Assembly: GCF_000423005.1 (NCBI RefSeq)
Contig: NZ_KE383968.1
Span: 329,482-393,481 of the forward strand
From: Gelidibacter mesophilus DSM 14095
Lineage (GTDB): Bacteria > Bacteroidota > Bacteroidia > Flavobacteriales > Flavobacteriaceae
Direction of reading: 5' to 3'
DNA length: 64,000 nt
Made by a program: the position numbers and the translations under genes. Each line of letters opens with the position of its first letter. The stretch's first letter is position 1. Shown here one piece after another: positions 36,987-45,931 of the stretch. A model generated the notes under the pieces. The model was not told the DNA's origin. It did not search any database and was given only the letters and a program-made list of their open reading frames with translations.

Positions 36987-38102
36987 TTAATCCACTAAAT
37001 CTGCTAATTCCCTGCCCACGTTACTTCCTATGGCAATGCCCATGCCTCCTAATCTAACAGCGCAAAACACTTTTGAACTGAGCTGTTTTACAATTGGTTT
37101 TTTGGTATTTCCCACACCCATGATACCGCTCCACCTTTGGTCGATTTCAAAAGTGGTTGCGGGTAAAATAGTTGTTTTTAAGAGTGCTTCCAATTTATTT
37201 TGAATGATTTCCGTCTGGCCCATTTCAGCAGTTTCTTCCGTTTTAAAATCCAAATTACGTCCACCACCCAATAATATTCGGGAGTCAATATTACGAAAAT
37301 AATAGTACCCTTTATCGAGATGGAACGTTCCTCTTATAGAAAGGTTTTTAATGGGTTTTGTAATTAACACTTGTGCCCTAGCGGGCTTAACTTCAATTGC
37401 TAATAGATTAGAAGCAAATCCATTTGTACAAATTAACATTCGATTCGTTTTAAAATCAAACAAATTCGTTTTGACATGAACATGATCATTCAATTCTTCA
37501 AAATTTTCTACTGAAATCGAATTAAGGATTAAAACCCCTTTGCTCTGAACTAAATGAGTTAGCGAGCGCATCATTCTGCCGGTATCAATCTGGCCCTCGA
37601 GAGATGTAAAACTAAGTTGTTCTTGAATATTTTCAAAGTTAAAAAGGTTGTCTTTGACTTCAAATACATCCTTCTTAAAATGAGGTTTTAGTATTGCATT
37701 GACATAAGCCATTTGCGACATGCAATTGTGAAAACCTTCAGGATTCTCCTGATCAAATAACTCATAGCCGCCATGCTGTTGATATGAAATGGCCTTATCT
37801 GATAAGGTCTGTCTTAAAAGGGACAATCCTTTCCGACGTTTCTCAATGAGTTCAATAACCTCGTTCTCTGAATGTGTTTTTAGATCGTCCAAAATTTCAC
37901 TTAAGCTTCCAAAACAAGCGAAGCCCGCATTTTTAGTGCTCGCGCCTTGAGGCAAAACTCCTCTTTCCAAAATTAGAATGTTGGCTTTGGGAAAACGCGC
38001 TTTCAATCCTAATGCGCAATTAAGTCCTACAATACCACTTCCAACAACTGTAAAGTCGATATTTGACACATAACTTTTTATTTCCCAATACGATAGGTTC
38101 AT
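36987..38102 (-). CDS. DAO-type FAD-dependent oxidoreductase
   Basis: This 371-residue protein of the D-amino-acid oxidase/glycine oxidase superfamily has FAD-binding GSGIVGLNCALGL (20-32) and the KNAGFACFGS pattern near 57, with the C-terminal WSGIMGVGN and VCAVRLGGMGIAIGS blocks. These enzymes oxidise secondary or primary amines to imines, releasing H2O2 or passing electrons to quinones. The substrate is unknown and no neighbour suggests one. Confidence 0.82.
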   Translation of the reverse strand: MNLSYWEIKSYVSNIDFTVVGSGIVGLNCALGLKARFPKANILILERGVLPQGASTKNAGFACFGSLSEILDDLKTHSENEVIELIEKRRKGLSLLRQTLSDKAISYQQHGGYELFDQENPEGFHNCMSQMAYVNAILKPHFKKDVFEVKDNLFNFENIQEQLSFTSLEGQIDTGRMMRSLTHLVQSKGVLILNSISVENFEELNDHVHVKTNLFDFKTNRMLICTNGFASNLLAIEVKPARAQVLITKPIKNLSIRGTFHLDKGYYYFRNIDSRILLGGGRNLDFKTEETAEMGQTEIIQNKLEALLKTTILPATTFEIDQRWSGIMGVGNTKKPIVKQLSSKVFCAVRLGGMGIAIGSNVGRELADLVD

Positions 38103-38301
38103 TGTATGTAGTTTTAGCTGATGGATTACTCCGCTTTTCCTAAATAGGATTGACCGCTTTTGAATTGGATAAAACTAAGGAAAAATAACAACCATTATAT
38201 ATACTATTTGTCACTATTGACATATTCTTTCGTGTCTCTTATCCTCAGAAATAATAAGCAAAAAATAAGATGTTAAAGAAATGAAAGGACTAATTCTTAT
38301 C

Positions 38302-38335
38302 AAAAAAAAACTCCAAAATTGCTTTTGGAGTTTTT
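38302..38335 (-). terminator. terminator of the fabH-accB-accC unit
   Basis: On the minus strand a CTCCAAAA stem with a 4-base loop is followed by nine Ts, just past the accC stop. Confidence 0.85.
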
Positions 38336-38339
38336 AAAT

Positions 38340-39692
38340 TTATTCTTCAATCGGTGCTTCCATTTTAAAGCTTTCCATAAACTTGGTGGTGTAATTGCCC
38401 GCCAAATAATCTGGATGGTCCATAAGTTGTCTATGGAAAGGAATAGTTGTTTTTATACCTTCAATCACAAATTCATCCAAAGCACGTTTCATCTTATTGA
38501 TGGCCTCTTCCCGCGTTTGTGCAGTGGTAATCAACTTTGCAATCATGGAATCGTAGTTAGGAACAATTGTATATCCTGAGTAAACATGCGTATCCAAACG
38601 TACACCATGGCCTCCAGGCGCATGAAGTGTTGTGATTTTACCCGGTGAAGGCCTAAAATCATTATATGGATCTTCAGCATTGATACGGCATTCAATAGAA
38701 TGTAATTTTGGTGTATAATTTTTACCAGAGATCGGCACACCTGCGGCTACAAGAATTTGTTCCCTGATCAAATCAAAATCAATGACCTGTTCTGTAATAG
38801 GGTGTTCTACTTGAATACGCGTGTTCATTTCCATGAAATAGAAATTGCGATGCTTATCTACTAAAAACTCAATGGTTCCAGCACCTTCATATTTAATGAA
38901 TTCTGCAGCTTTCACTGAAGCCAGACCCATTTTATCACGAAGTTCGTCCGTCATGAATGGCGAAGGCGTTTCTTCCGTCAATTTTTGGTGACGTCGCTGG
39001 ATGGAGCAATCACGCTCTGAAAGATGACACGCTTTTCCCGTTGAATCGCCTACAATTTGTATTTCAATATGACGCGGCTCCTCAATGAGTTTCTCTAGAT
39101 ACATTGAATCATTTCCAAAGGATGCTTTAGCCTCCTGACGTGCAGAATCCCATGCATCTCTAAGTTTTTCTTTTTTCCATACGGCACGCATTCCTTTTCC
39201 GCCACCACCGGCTGTAGCTTTCAACATAACAGGAAAGCCCATTTCATTAGCTAAGATTTCGGCTTGTTCGAAAGATTCCAGAATACCATCACTCCCGGGA
39301 ACACAAGGAACTCCCGCTTTTTTCATGGTTGCTTTAGCCGAGGCTTTATCTCCCATTCTTTCAATCATGTCTGGAGAAGCACCAATAAATTTTATATTGT
39401 GCTCTTCACAAATTTTTGAAAATTTTGCGTTTTCTGACAAGAAACCATATCCTGGATGAATGGCATCAGCATTGGTAATTTCAGCAGCAGAGATAATATT
39501 TGACATCTTCAGATAAGACTCACTACTGGCTGGTGGTCCTATACAAACCGCTTCGTCCGCAAATTTGACATGCAGACTTTCAGCATCAACAGTTGAATAA
39601 ACCGCAACCGTCTTTATGCCCATTTCCTTACAGGTTCTGATAACACGCAGTGCTATTTCACCTCTATTGGCTATTAATATTTTTTTAAACAT
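38340..39692 (-). CDS. accC: biotin carboxylase subunit of acetyl-CoA carboxylase
   Basis: AccC carboxylates the biotin on AccB with bicarbonate and ATP, the first half of malonyl-CoA formation. The 450-residue protein has the N-terminal [16 protein letters not shown], the ATP-grasp glycine loop [10 protein letters not shown] near 165, the [14 protein letters not shown] block near 290 and the C-terminal FRPSPGKIT. It follows accB with an 86-base repeat-bearing spacer and closes a fabH-accB-accC unit that ends in a terminator. Confidence 0.96.
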   Translation of the reverse strand: MFKKILIANRGEIALRVIRTCKEMGIKTVAVYSTVDAESLHVKFADEAVCIGPPASSESYLKMSNIISAAEITNADAIHPGYGFLSENAKFSKICEEHNIKFIGASPDMIERMGDKASAKATMKKAGVPCVPGSDGILESFEQAEILANEMGFPVMLKATAGGGGKGMRAVWKKEKLRDAWDSARQEAKASFGNDSMYLEKLIEEPRHIEIQIVGDSTGKACHLSERDCSIQRRHQKLTEETPSPFMTDELRDKMGLASVKAAEFIKYEGAGTIEFLVDKHRNFYFMEMNTRIQVEHPITEQVIDFDLIREQILVAAGVPISGKNYTPKLHSIECRINAEDPYNDFRPSPGKITTLHAPGGHGVRLDTHVYSGYTIVPNYDSMIAKLITTAQTREEAINKMKRALDEFVIEGIKTTIPFHRQLMDHPDYLAGNYTTKFMESFKMEAPIEE

Positions 39693-39778
39693 AACATTTC
39701 AAATTAAAAATTTCAAATTCCAAGTACCAAATTCCAGGTCGTGGATTTTGGGATTTGTTTATTGGAATTTTCAATTGG
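39693..39778. repeat. dispersed AATTCCAA-type repeat between accB and accC
   Basis: The whole 86-base spacer is made of short repeats of the type TTCAAATTCCAAG / CCAAATTCCAGG / GGGATTTG / TTGGAATTT, with palindromic halves that can fold together. It looks like the AATTCC-rich repeats common in flavobacterial spacers. Confidence 0.45.
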
Positions 39779-40261
39779 TTATGATGGATCTACTAAAAAC
39801 AAAGGTTGATCATATTCAACAGGAGACGAATCATCAACTAAAATTTTAACGATTTTTCCCGAAACTTCAGATTCAATTTCATTGAATAATTTCATGGCCT
39901 CAATGACACATAAAACGTCTCCTTCACTTATCGTTTTACCTACTTCAACAAACATAGGTTTGTCTGGTGATGGTTTACGATAGAAAGTTCCGATAATTGG
40001 CGATTTTATGGTAATGAATTTTGAATTTTCATCAGCGATAGGTGCCGTAACTGTTGGCATTTGGCCTACTGGCTGAGGAGCTTGTGGTTGAGCAACAGGC
40101 GCTGGACCCATTGGTATTTGTTGCACATAGGTTGTGGATTCTCCTTTATCATCACCGCCAGTTTTAATGGTGATCTTGATATCATCCATCTCCAATTTAA
40201 CCTCACTTGCGCCAGATTTAGCAACAAACTTGATTAAGTTTTGAATTTCTTTTATATCCAT
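39779..40261 (-). CDS. accB: biotin carboxyl carrier protein of acetyl-CoA carboxylase
   Basis: The 160-residue BCCP has an N-terminal helical part, a Pro/Ala/Gln-rich linker (near 52-76) and the C-terminal biotinyl domain with the biotin attachment site Lys124 in VIEAMKLFNE. It shuttles carboxybiotin between AccC and the carboxyltransferase. Co-transcribed with fabH and accC. Confidence 0.95.
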   Translation of the reverse strand: MDIKEIQNLIKFVAKSGASEVKLEMDDIKITIKTGGDDKGESTTYVQQIPMGPAPVAQPQAPQPVGQMPTVTAPIADENSKFITIKSPIIGTFYRKPSPDKPMFVEVGKTISEGDVLCVIEAMKLFNEIESEVSGKIVKILVDDSSPVEYDQPLFLVDPS

Positions 40262-40299
40262 AATAGTCAGAATTTTAAATATTTAAAAGTTTAGTTAGT

Positions 40300-41295
40300 T
40301 TATGAATTATACGCCCATGTAAGGTACACTGACCCCCAGGTAAAGCCTCCTCCAAAAGCAACAAATATCAATTTGTCACCCTTTTTTAGCTGCTTTTCAT
40401 AATCAAACAGAAGTAATGGCAACGTGGCAGATGTAGTATTTCCATATTTATGGATGTTGGTCATTACCTTAGTTTCATCAATTTCTATTCTACTTGCAGT
40501 GGCATCAATAATACGTTTATTGGCTTGATGAGCAACCAACCACGAAATATCATCTTTAACAAGATTATTTTTTAAGAGAATTTTTTCGGTAACATCAGCC
40601 ATATTAAAAACTGCGTTTTTAAAAACCATTTTACCTTCTTGAAAAATATAATGTTTTCCTTCAGCAACCGCTTCTGGCGTTGAAGGGTAGGAAGATCCAC
40701 CATAAGTGGCTTGTAAGAATTCTCTCCCGCTCCCGTCACTTTTTAAAATTTCGTCCTGAAGTCCATAGCCTTTTAAATTTGGCTCAAATAATGCCGCACC
40801 TGCGCCATCTCCAAAAATTATGCAGGTAGCTCTATCCTTATAATTGATCATTGACGAGTTTTTGTCAGCACCAATCAGAAGTACTTTTTTATATTTTCCG
40901 GATTCAATATATCGCGCAGCCACTGACATGCCATACAAGAAACTAGAACATGCAGCTTCCAAATCAAATGAAAATGCATTTATAGCCCCTATTTCTGTAG
41001 CTGTATAAGCGGCCGTAGCAGCGGCTTTCATATCTGGTGTTGCCGTGGCGACAATGACCAAGTCTATTTCCTTAGGATCCAATCCTTTCTTTTCAATAAG
41101 ATCTTCGGCGGCTTTGATGGCTAAATAAGAAGTGCCTTTACCATCTTCTTTGAGAATTCTTCTTTCTTTTATTCCTGTTCTGGAGGTTATCCATTCATCA
41201 TTCGTATCGACCAAAGTTTCCAAAATTTGGTTTGTCAATACATATTCAGGCACATATCCACCTATGGCAGTAATTGCAGCAGTGATTTTACTCAT
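40300..41295 (-). CDS. fabH: 3-oxoacyl-ACP synthase III
   Basis: FabH condenses acetyl-CoA with malonyl-ACP to start fatty-acid synthesis. The 331-residue protein has the Cys-His-Asn triad: Cys116 in EAACSSFL, His in AHQANKRII near 256 and Asn in KYGNTTSATLP near 286. GGFTWGSVYLTW near the C-terminus is the FabH signature. As first gene of fabH-accB-accC it belongs to primary metabolism, unlike the two cluster-specific ketosynthase sets of the window. Confidence 0.94.
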   Translation of the reverse strand: MSKITAAITAIGGYVPEYVLTNQILETLVDTNDEWITSRTGIKERRILKEDGKGTSYLAIKAAEDLIEKKGLDPKEIDLVIVATATPDMKAAATAAYTATEIGAINAFSFDLEAACSSFLYGMSVAARYIESGKYKKVLLIGADKNSSMINYKDRATCIIFGDGAGAALFEPNLKGYGLQDEILKSDGSGREFLQATYGGSSYPSTPEAVAEGKHYIFQEGKMVFKNAVFNMADVTEKILLKNNLVKDDISWLVAHQANKRIIDATASRIEIDETKVMTNIHKYGNTTSATLPLLLFDYEKQLKKGDKLIFVAFGGGFTWGSVYLTWAYNS

Positions 41296-41426
41296 TTTAT
41301 TATATTAGAATGACCTGAAATTTGACCTAGAAATAGGCTAAAGCAGCAAATTGTTATAGAATTTACTGAATTTTACTCAGATATGATGCAAATTAGGTTG
41401 TTTTTCAGACTTTCAAAAATTAAACA

Positions 41427-41454
41427 CAAAAAAACGCTCAAGATTGAGCGTTTT
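41427..41454 (-). terminator. terminator of the rpmF unit
   Basis: The 10-bp stem AAAACGCTCA / TGAGCGTTTT has a 4-base loop. On the minus strand it ends in seven Ts, 21 bases past the rpmF stop. Confidence 0.9.
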
Positions 41455-41474
41455 ATTATATGCATGCATAGTAA

Positions 41475-41678
41475 TTATGCTAAATTTTCCTCTTTCTCAG
41501 AATTGTCGATAAGCACTTGACCTCTGTAATAAAGTTTTCCTTCATGCCAGTGAGCTCTGTGGAATAAGTGTGCTTCTCCTGTAGTTGGACACGTTGCAAT
41601 TGTTGGAACAACCGCTTTGTAATGTGTTCTTCTTTTATCTCTTCTAGTTCTAGAAATTTTTCTTTTAGGATGTGCCAT
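41475..41678 (-). CDS. rpmF: 50S ribosomal protein L32
   Basis: A 67-residue ribosomal protein, [19 protein letters not shown] at the start, strongly basic, with the usual L32 pattern through [24 protein letters not shown]. Only one of the four zinc-type cysteines of some L32 proteins is seen (C at 30). It lies 9 bases after the DUF177 gene, the standard rpmF partner. Confidence 0.95.
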   Translation of the reverse strand: MAHPKRKISRTRRDKRRTHYKAVVPTIATCPTTGEAHLFHRAHWHEGKLYYRGQVLIDNSEKEENLA

Positions 41679-41687
41679 TTTATATTG

Positions 41688-42227
41688 TTATTTATCCGTT
41701 AATAGTTTTTTTAATGTATTCCAACGAGGGTCAATATCCTCTGATTGTTCCTTATCGTCTAAACCCTTTGGGCTTAATTCTTCTAATTTTTTAAGTATGT
41801 CAGACTGCAACGTCCCATCTTCTATTCCAGGATGGATTCTTTTTATAGGCATAGACAAAATAATCAATTCATAGATATACTGTGCCACATTAAGCTCATA
41901 CTCACCATGAGGCAACACTAAAATCTCCTCATTTTCATCGTTATATTCATCTCCAAATTTGACTACCAAATTAAAATCACCTTCAATCTTTTGATCATAA
42001 GGCTCATTGGAGGTGTCACAATTGACATTTGCAATGCCTGCTATTTTAAAATGCAATTCTAAAAGTGTCGACTTTTTTTCAAAAAGCAAATCTACTTCTA
42101 CATTTACATCATTAAAATCATCATACTCAAAATATCCAAAGAACTTTTTATCAATTTGATAATCAAAATGGTGCTTTCCTAATTTTAAACCTACAAATTG
42201 TATGTTATACTCTTTTAAGGGCTTCAT
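41688..42227 (-). CDS. DUF177 (YceD) family protein
   Basis: A 179-residue protein upstream of rpmF, the standard position for DUF177/YceD, whose members are linked to 23S rRNA processing or accumulation. The N-terminus MKPLKEYNIQFVGLKLG fits the family. I prefer the ATG at 42227 to that at 42239: a -7 box at 42250-42257 would start transcription around 42243, leaving only 4 bases before the earlier ATG. Family motifs include LHFKIAGIANVNCDTS and LPHGEYELNVAQYIYELI. Confidence 0.88.
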   Translation of the reverse strand: MKPLKEYNIQFVGLKLGKHHFDYQIDKKFFGYFEYDDFNDVNVEVDLLFEKKSTLLELHFKIAGIANVNCDTSNEPYDQKIEGDFNLVVKFGDEYNDENEEILVLPHGEYELNVAQYIYELIILSMPIKRIHPGIEDGTLQSDILKKLEELSPKGLDDKEQSEDIDPRWNTLKKLLTDK

Positions 42228-42249
42228 GATCACATTCATTTTGAGGGCG

Positions 42250-42257
42250 CAAATATA
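42250..42257 (-). promoter_or_regulatory. Bacteroidota -7 box for the DUF177-rpmF unit
   Basis: On the minus strand this reads TATATTTG, an exact TANNTTTG match in the spacer after pdxA. It implies a start near 42243 and selects the ATG at 42227. Confidence 0.5.
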
Positions 42258-42300
42258 GAAAATATTTTTGTATTAGACAGAAGCTATTAACAAAAAATGT

Positions 42301-43347
42301 TTATATCTTTCTTGGCGCCCTTTTTAAAGGATTTTTCGAGAGCTTTTTATATTCTTTTCTATTCTTAAAAACTTGAATGGCAGTAAAGACAGCTGTTTTA
42401 AATGAGGTTTCATCCGCTGTTCCTTTTCCTGCAATTTCAAACGCAGTGCCGTGATCTGGAGACGTTCTTACTTTACTGAGACCAGCAGTATAATTGACGC
42501 CTTCACCAAAGGTGATTGTTTTAAAAGGGATGAGCCCTTGATCATGATAGGAAGCAATAATCGCATCAAAATTGAGATAGTTTTTAGAACCAAAGAAACT
42601 ATCAGCAGAATAGGGACCATATACCAACTTACCTTTTTCTCTAATTTTTTGAAGTGTTGGTTTTAAAATTTTCTCATCGTCGTCTCCAATTACCCCATTA
42701 TCTCCCGCATGAGGGTTAATTCCTAAAACAGCAACTTTTGGTTTATTAACCCGAAAATCTTTTACTAAGGAGTCATAAACAGCCTGTACCTTTTCTTCTA
42801 CAAGCTTTACTGTAATTTGTTGAGCAACATCCTTAACAGGCACATGATCCGTCAAGAGTCCCACTTTAAGATTATCAGTTACCATAAACATAAGACTGTT
42901 ACCACCAAGTTCCTTAGCTAAATAATTGGTGTGTCCCGGAAATTTGAAATTTTCTGATTGGATGGTTAACTTATTAATTGGGGCAGTCACCAACACATCA
43001 ATAGCATCAACTTTCAAAGCTTCTGTTGCACTTGCCAAAGATTTTAGTGCGTACTCGCCAGCTTTCAAATCTTCTTGACCAAAGGCAATCTCAATATTTT
43101 CTTTCCAGACGTTCAAAACGTTTACTTTACCTTCAATAACCTGATTTAAGTCATTAATCCCATGAAAATTTATACCACTTTCAAAGTGTTTCTTAAAGAA
43201 AGACATGGTTTTTATCGAAGCAAAGATGATAGGGGTACAAAACTCGAGCATTCTAGAATCCTCAAATGTTTTTAAAATGATTTCTGAACCAATGCCGTTT
43301 AAATCACCCACAGAAATCCCCACTCTAATTTGTTCGTCTTTTTTCAT
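42301..43347 (-). CDS. pdxA: 4-hydroxythreonine-4-phosphate dehydrogenase
   Basis: PdxA oxidises 4-phosphohydroxy-L-threonine in pyridoxal phosphate synthesis. The 348-residue protein has the family start GISVGDLNGIGSEIILKTF, the substrate-binding KFPGHTNYLAKEL near 150, NPHAGDNGVIGDDD near 209 and YHDQGLIPFKTITFGEGVNYTAGL near 263 with metal-binding His residues. It is divergent from ribE and upstream of DUF177-rpmF. Confidence 0.95.
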   Translation of the reverse strand: MKKDEQIRVGISVGDLNGIGSEIILKTFEDSRMLEFCTPIIFASIKTMSFFKKHFESGINFHGINDLNQVIEGKVNVLNVWKENIEIAFGQEDLKAGEYALKSLASATEALKVDAIDVLVTAPINKLTIQSENFKFPGHTNYLAKELGGNSLMFMVTDNLKVGLLTDHVPVKDVAQQITVKLVEEKVQAVYDSLVKDFRVNKPKVAVLGINPHAGDNGVIGDDDEKILKPTLQKIREKGKLVYGPYSADSFFGSKNYLNFDAIIASYHDQGLIPFKTITFGEGVNYTAGLSKVRTSPDHGTAFEIAGKGTADETSFKTAVFTAIQVFKNRKEYKKLSKNPLKRAPRKI

Positions 43348-43434
43348 CCTTATATTGAATTATTCATGATCCTGGCATTTTAATGAGATTCTTTTCTAAT
43401 TAAGAGTATCTCTAAAAAATCTTCATTAAAGTCT

Positions 43435-43442
43435 TATCTTTG
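43435..43442 (+). promoter_or_regulatory. Bacteroidota -7 box for ribE
   Basis: TATCTTTG is an exact TANNTTTG match. Transcription would start near 43448, which rules out the in-frame TTG at 43440 and supports the ATG at 43485. Confidence 0.55.
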
Positions 43443-43484
43443 TTGACCAATACACCATGCAAATTTAACCAATTATTCGACAAT

Positions 43485-44081
43485 ATGTTTACTGGAATCA
43501 TTGAAGATTTAGGAGTTGTTACAAATTTGGAACAAGACCATGATAATCTTCACATCACAATTAAAAGCACTATTTCTTCTGAATTAAAAGTTGACCAAAG
43601 TGTTTCCCACAACGGCGTGTGCTTAACGGTCACTTCTTTAAACGAGGATTTCTATGAGGTTACCGCTATCAGGGAAACCCTAAATAAAACCAATCTAGGA
43701 AAATTAAATATTAATGACAAAGTTAACCTGGAACGTGCCATGAAGCTTGGTGAACGACTGGATGGGCATATCGTACAAGGTCATGTAGATCAAACAGCAG
43801 TTTGTAAAAGCATTGAACAGCAAAACGGAAGTTGGCTATTCACTTTTGAATATGATCCTTCATTAAATAATATAACCATTGAAAAAGGATCAATTACCGT
43901 CAATGGGGTAAGCTTAACAGTGGTGAATAGCAAGAAAAATAAATTTAGCGTTGCAATAATCCCATATACTTACGAGCACACTACTTTTAAACTGTTAAAA
44001 GAAAACAGTATGGTAAATTTAGAATTTGATGTTTTAGGAAAATATATTAAAAGACTCTATGAACTTCAAACATCCAGTTAG
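43485..44081 (+). CDS. ribE: riboflavin synthase alpha subunit
   Basis: The enzyme dismutates two molecules of 6,7-dimethyl-8-ribityllumazine to riboflavin. The 198-residue protein starts MFTGIIEDLG, the invariant N-terminus, and has the two lumazine-binding halves typical of the family: HNGVCLTVTS with its following NLERAMKLGERLDGHIVQGHVD, and the second copy GVSLTVVNSKKNKF. The longer frame to 43440 uses TTG and lies upstream of the promoter. The end overlaps a convergent small gene by 4 bases. Confidence 0.95.
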   Translation: MFTGIIEDLGVVTNLEQDHDNLHITIKSTISSELKVDQSVSHNGVCLTVTSLNEDFYEVTAIRETLNKTNLGKLNINDKVNLERAMKLGERLDGHIVQGHVDQTAVCKSIEQQNGSWLFTFEYDPSLNNITIEKGSITVNGVSLTVVNSKKNKFSVAIIPYTYEHTTFKLLKENSMVNLEFDVLGKYIKRLYELQTSS

Positions 44082-44302
44082 GTGAGTTTTCTAGGGTGCT
44101 TTAAAATTCTGTAAATTCCATAAATAACTCCGATAACACATAAAATAAGCAATCCTTCATCAATGGGCGCACCCGGAGGACCAGGACCTCCTCCGGGAAT
44201 CGGAGGACCTTCACCACCCCCAACTGCACTTTGAGCAGTGGCTGCAATACTTATTAATATAAGTACTAGTGAGGATAGAATCTTCTTGTTTTGTCCAATC
44301 AT
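44078..44302 (-). CDS. small PID-CTERM exported protein (74 aa)
   Basis: A 74-residue protein. An N-terminal signal-like helix (near 9-23, ending TAQ) leads to a Gly/Pro-rich middle (GGGEGPPIPGGGPGPPG) and then APIDEGLLILCVIGVIYGIYRILKH, a Pro-Ile-Asp motif followed by a hydrophobic helix and a basic tail. This is the Flavobacteria PID-CTERM type sorting signal, expected to be processed by an exosortase-like enzyme. Function unknown. I start it at the ATG at 44302; the longer frame uses TTG. It is convergent with ribE. Confidence 0.72.
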   Translation of the reverse strand: MIGQNKKILSSLVLILISIAATAQSAVGGGEGPPIPGGGPGPPGAPIDEGLLILCVIGVIYGIYRILKHPRKLT

Positions 44303-44634
44303 TATGACGTAAATGTATAAAAAAAAGTGAATTAACAAATTAAAAAAACGATAAAAACATCCGCAAAGTGCGTATTTTATCGATGAAATACATGATTTTT
44401 AATTTAATTTGCTTTAAATCACAATGTCAAATATATGTATTTTTTGAATATCTATTAAAATACTGCTATTTTTTGTTTGAAAATAGTCACATTTAATAAC
44501 GCAAACAATTCTTAGATAGCATTTTAGTTGGAATGCAGGAAATAAACGATAAAAGTAATAAAATACAATTTACATAAGTCCAACCTTACCTTCTTCTCCA
44601 AATTTACATCAAAACAACTATCAGGACTAAGATC
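44303..44634. other. 332-base spacer with a possible hairpin
   Basis: This lies between the PID-CTERM gene start and the flavoprotein stop. It holds a hairpin: CGATAAAA (44349-44356) pairs with TTTTATCG (44375-44382), with an inner CGCA/TGCG. No gene is seen. It could be the leader or promoter region of the PID-CTERM gene. Confidence 0.4.
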
Positions 44635-45879
44635 TTATTTGGATGTTCGTCTTTCTAAATGGATAACATTTGCAACCGTTTTGATTAATCTATTGTGATT
44701 TTTCACAAACGGATTGGTTTCATCCCAAACATAGCCTGCCAAAACCGCACAAATCTGTCTTTTAATCTCTGGGTTATTGGCACCATCAAAAAAGATGGTC
44801 TGTAAGTTTCCGGTGTACCATTCCTTAACATAGGATGCGAAAACCGCAACGCCCTTTTTCATGTATGCTGCATATTCCTTTTCCCAATCAACAGCGTCAT
44901 TCTTCAATTCCCTAGTGATCAATTTCGCAGCTTTTAATCCCGATTCTGTTGCAAAAGTAACTCCTGACGAAAAAACAGGATCCAAAAATTCTGCACTGTT
45001 TCCGGTTAACGCATAGCCTTTTCCATAAAGTTGGGTGACTGATTTTGAGTAATTCTGTATAACTTTAGGTTCAAATAAGAAATCAACATTTTTAAATCGC
45101 TCATAATAATAGGATGATTGCTTTATCATCTCTGACAACCGTTCGCTTGGCGTTCCGTCAAAACTGTTAATATATTCAGTCTTACCCACAAATCCAATGC
45201 TTGTATTGCCATTGCTAAAAGGAATAACCCAAAACCAGGTATCAGCATCCAACACATCAAAAGTTATAAAAGTACCTTCCATTCCTTCTGGACGATCCAT
45301 TTCCTTGACATGGCTAAAAATGGACGAATGCTCCGGAATTGTAGAAGGTTTATCAAGATTTAACAGTCTTGGTAAAACCCGTCCATATCCACTGGAGTCT
45401 ATAATAAATTTTGCATGTATCTTGAATGATTCGTCATTTTCAGTTCTTATTGTAGTCTGAGACGAACCATCGTTGTTGAAATCCACAGAAACAACCTCCT
45501 GCCTAAAAGTAATGTCAACGCCCTGTTTTTTTAATTCTTCTGTAAGTGCATAATCAAAATCCGCTCTTGGAGCCTGCCAAGTCCAATCGTAGCCATCAGT
45601 GTATTTTTCAGCAAAATCAAATTCACAAATCGTGTCGCCCTTTATAAATCGTGCTCCACTTTTTATTTCGAAGTTTTGAGCAATCAAACAGTCCAATAGG
45701 CCTACCTCTTCAAAGTGGTCCATACATCGTGGCAAAAGACTCTCACCAATCACAAATCGGGGAAATACACTCTTTTCAACCACTTTAACATGCACATCAT
45801 GCTTGTGTAAATATGCTGCGGCAACACAACCGGAAGGCCCGGCCCCGATAATCAAAACATCAACCTCAACATCCTTCAT
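44635..45879 (-). CDS. FAD-dependent monooxygenase/halogenase-like flavoprotein of the flexirubin cluster
   Basis: This 414-residue flavoprotein has FAD-binding GAGPSGCVAAAYL (12-24), the GESLLPRC motif (45-52) common to GGR/halogenase families, and DADTWFWVIP (211-220), a WxWxIP pattern (Trp215, Trp217) that is diagnostic in flavin-dependent halogenases but shared with some relatives. FLDPVFSSGV near 305 completes the family. Flexirubins may be hydroxylated or chlorinated, so either reaction is plausible; sequence does not settle it. It is transcribed away from the TAL gene, with overlapping -7 boxes. Confidence 0.82.
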   Translation of the reverse strand: MKDVEVDVLIIGAGPSGCVAAAYLHKHDVHVKVVEKSVFPRFVIGESLLPRCMDHFEEVGLLDCLIAQNFEIKSGARFIKGDTICEFDFAEKYTDGYDWTWQAPRADFDYALTEELKKQGVDITFRQEVVSVDFNNDGSSQTTIRTENDESFKIHAKFIIDSSGYGRVLPRLLNLDKPSTIPEHSSIFSHVKEMDRPEGMEGTFITFDVLDADTWFWVIPFSNGNTSIGFVGKTEYINSFDGTPSERLSEMIKQSSYYYERFKNVDFLFEPKVIQNYSKSVTQLYGKGYALTGNSAEFLDPVFSSGVTFATESGLKAAKLITRELKNDAVDWEKEYAAYMKKGVAVFASYVKEWYTGNLQTIFFDGANNPEIKRQICAVLAGYVWDETNPFVKNHNRLIKTVANVIHLERRTSK

Positions 45880-45910
45880 AATGCAAATGGAATTAAACGA
45901 TTTATTATTT

Positions 45911-45918
45911 TACATTTG
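45911..45918 (+). promoter_or_regulatory. Bacteroidota -7 box for the TAL gene
   Basis: TACATTTG is an exact TANNTTTG match with a long leader of about 64 bases to the ATG at 45988. It is 5 bases from the opposing box. Confidence 0.45.
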
Positions 45919-45923
45919 TAGCA

Positions 45924-45931
45924 CAAAAATA
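45924..45931 (-). promoter_or_regulatory. Bacteroidota -7 box for the flavoprotein gene
   Basis: On the minus strand this reads TATTTTTG, an exact TANNTTTG match 45 bases from the start codon at 45879. Confidence 0.45.

Noticed and set aside
43440-43484. Upstream TTG start for ribE
   Set aside because: It lies at the promoter itself and adds residues before the invariant MFTGIIEDLG start.
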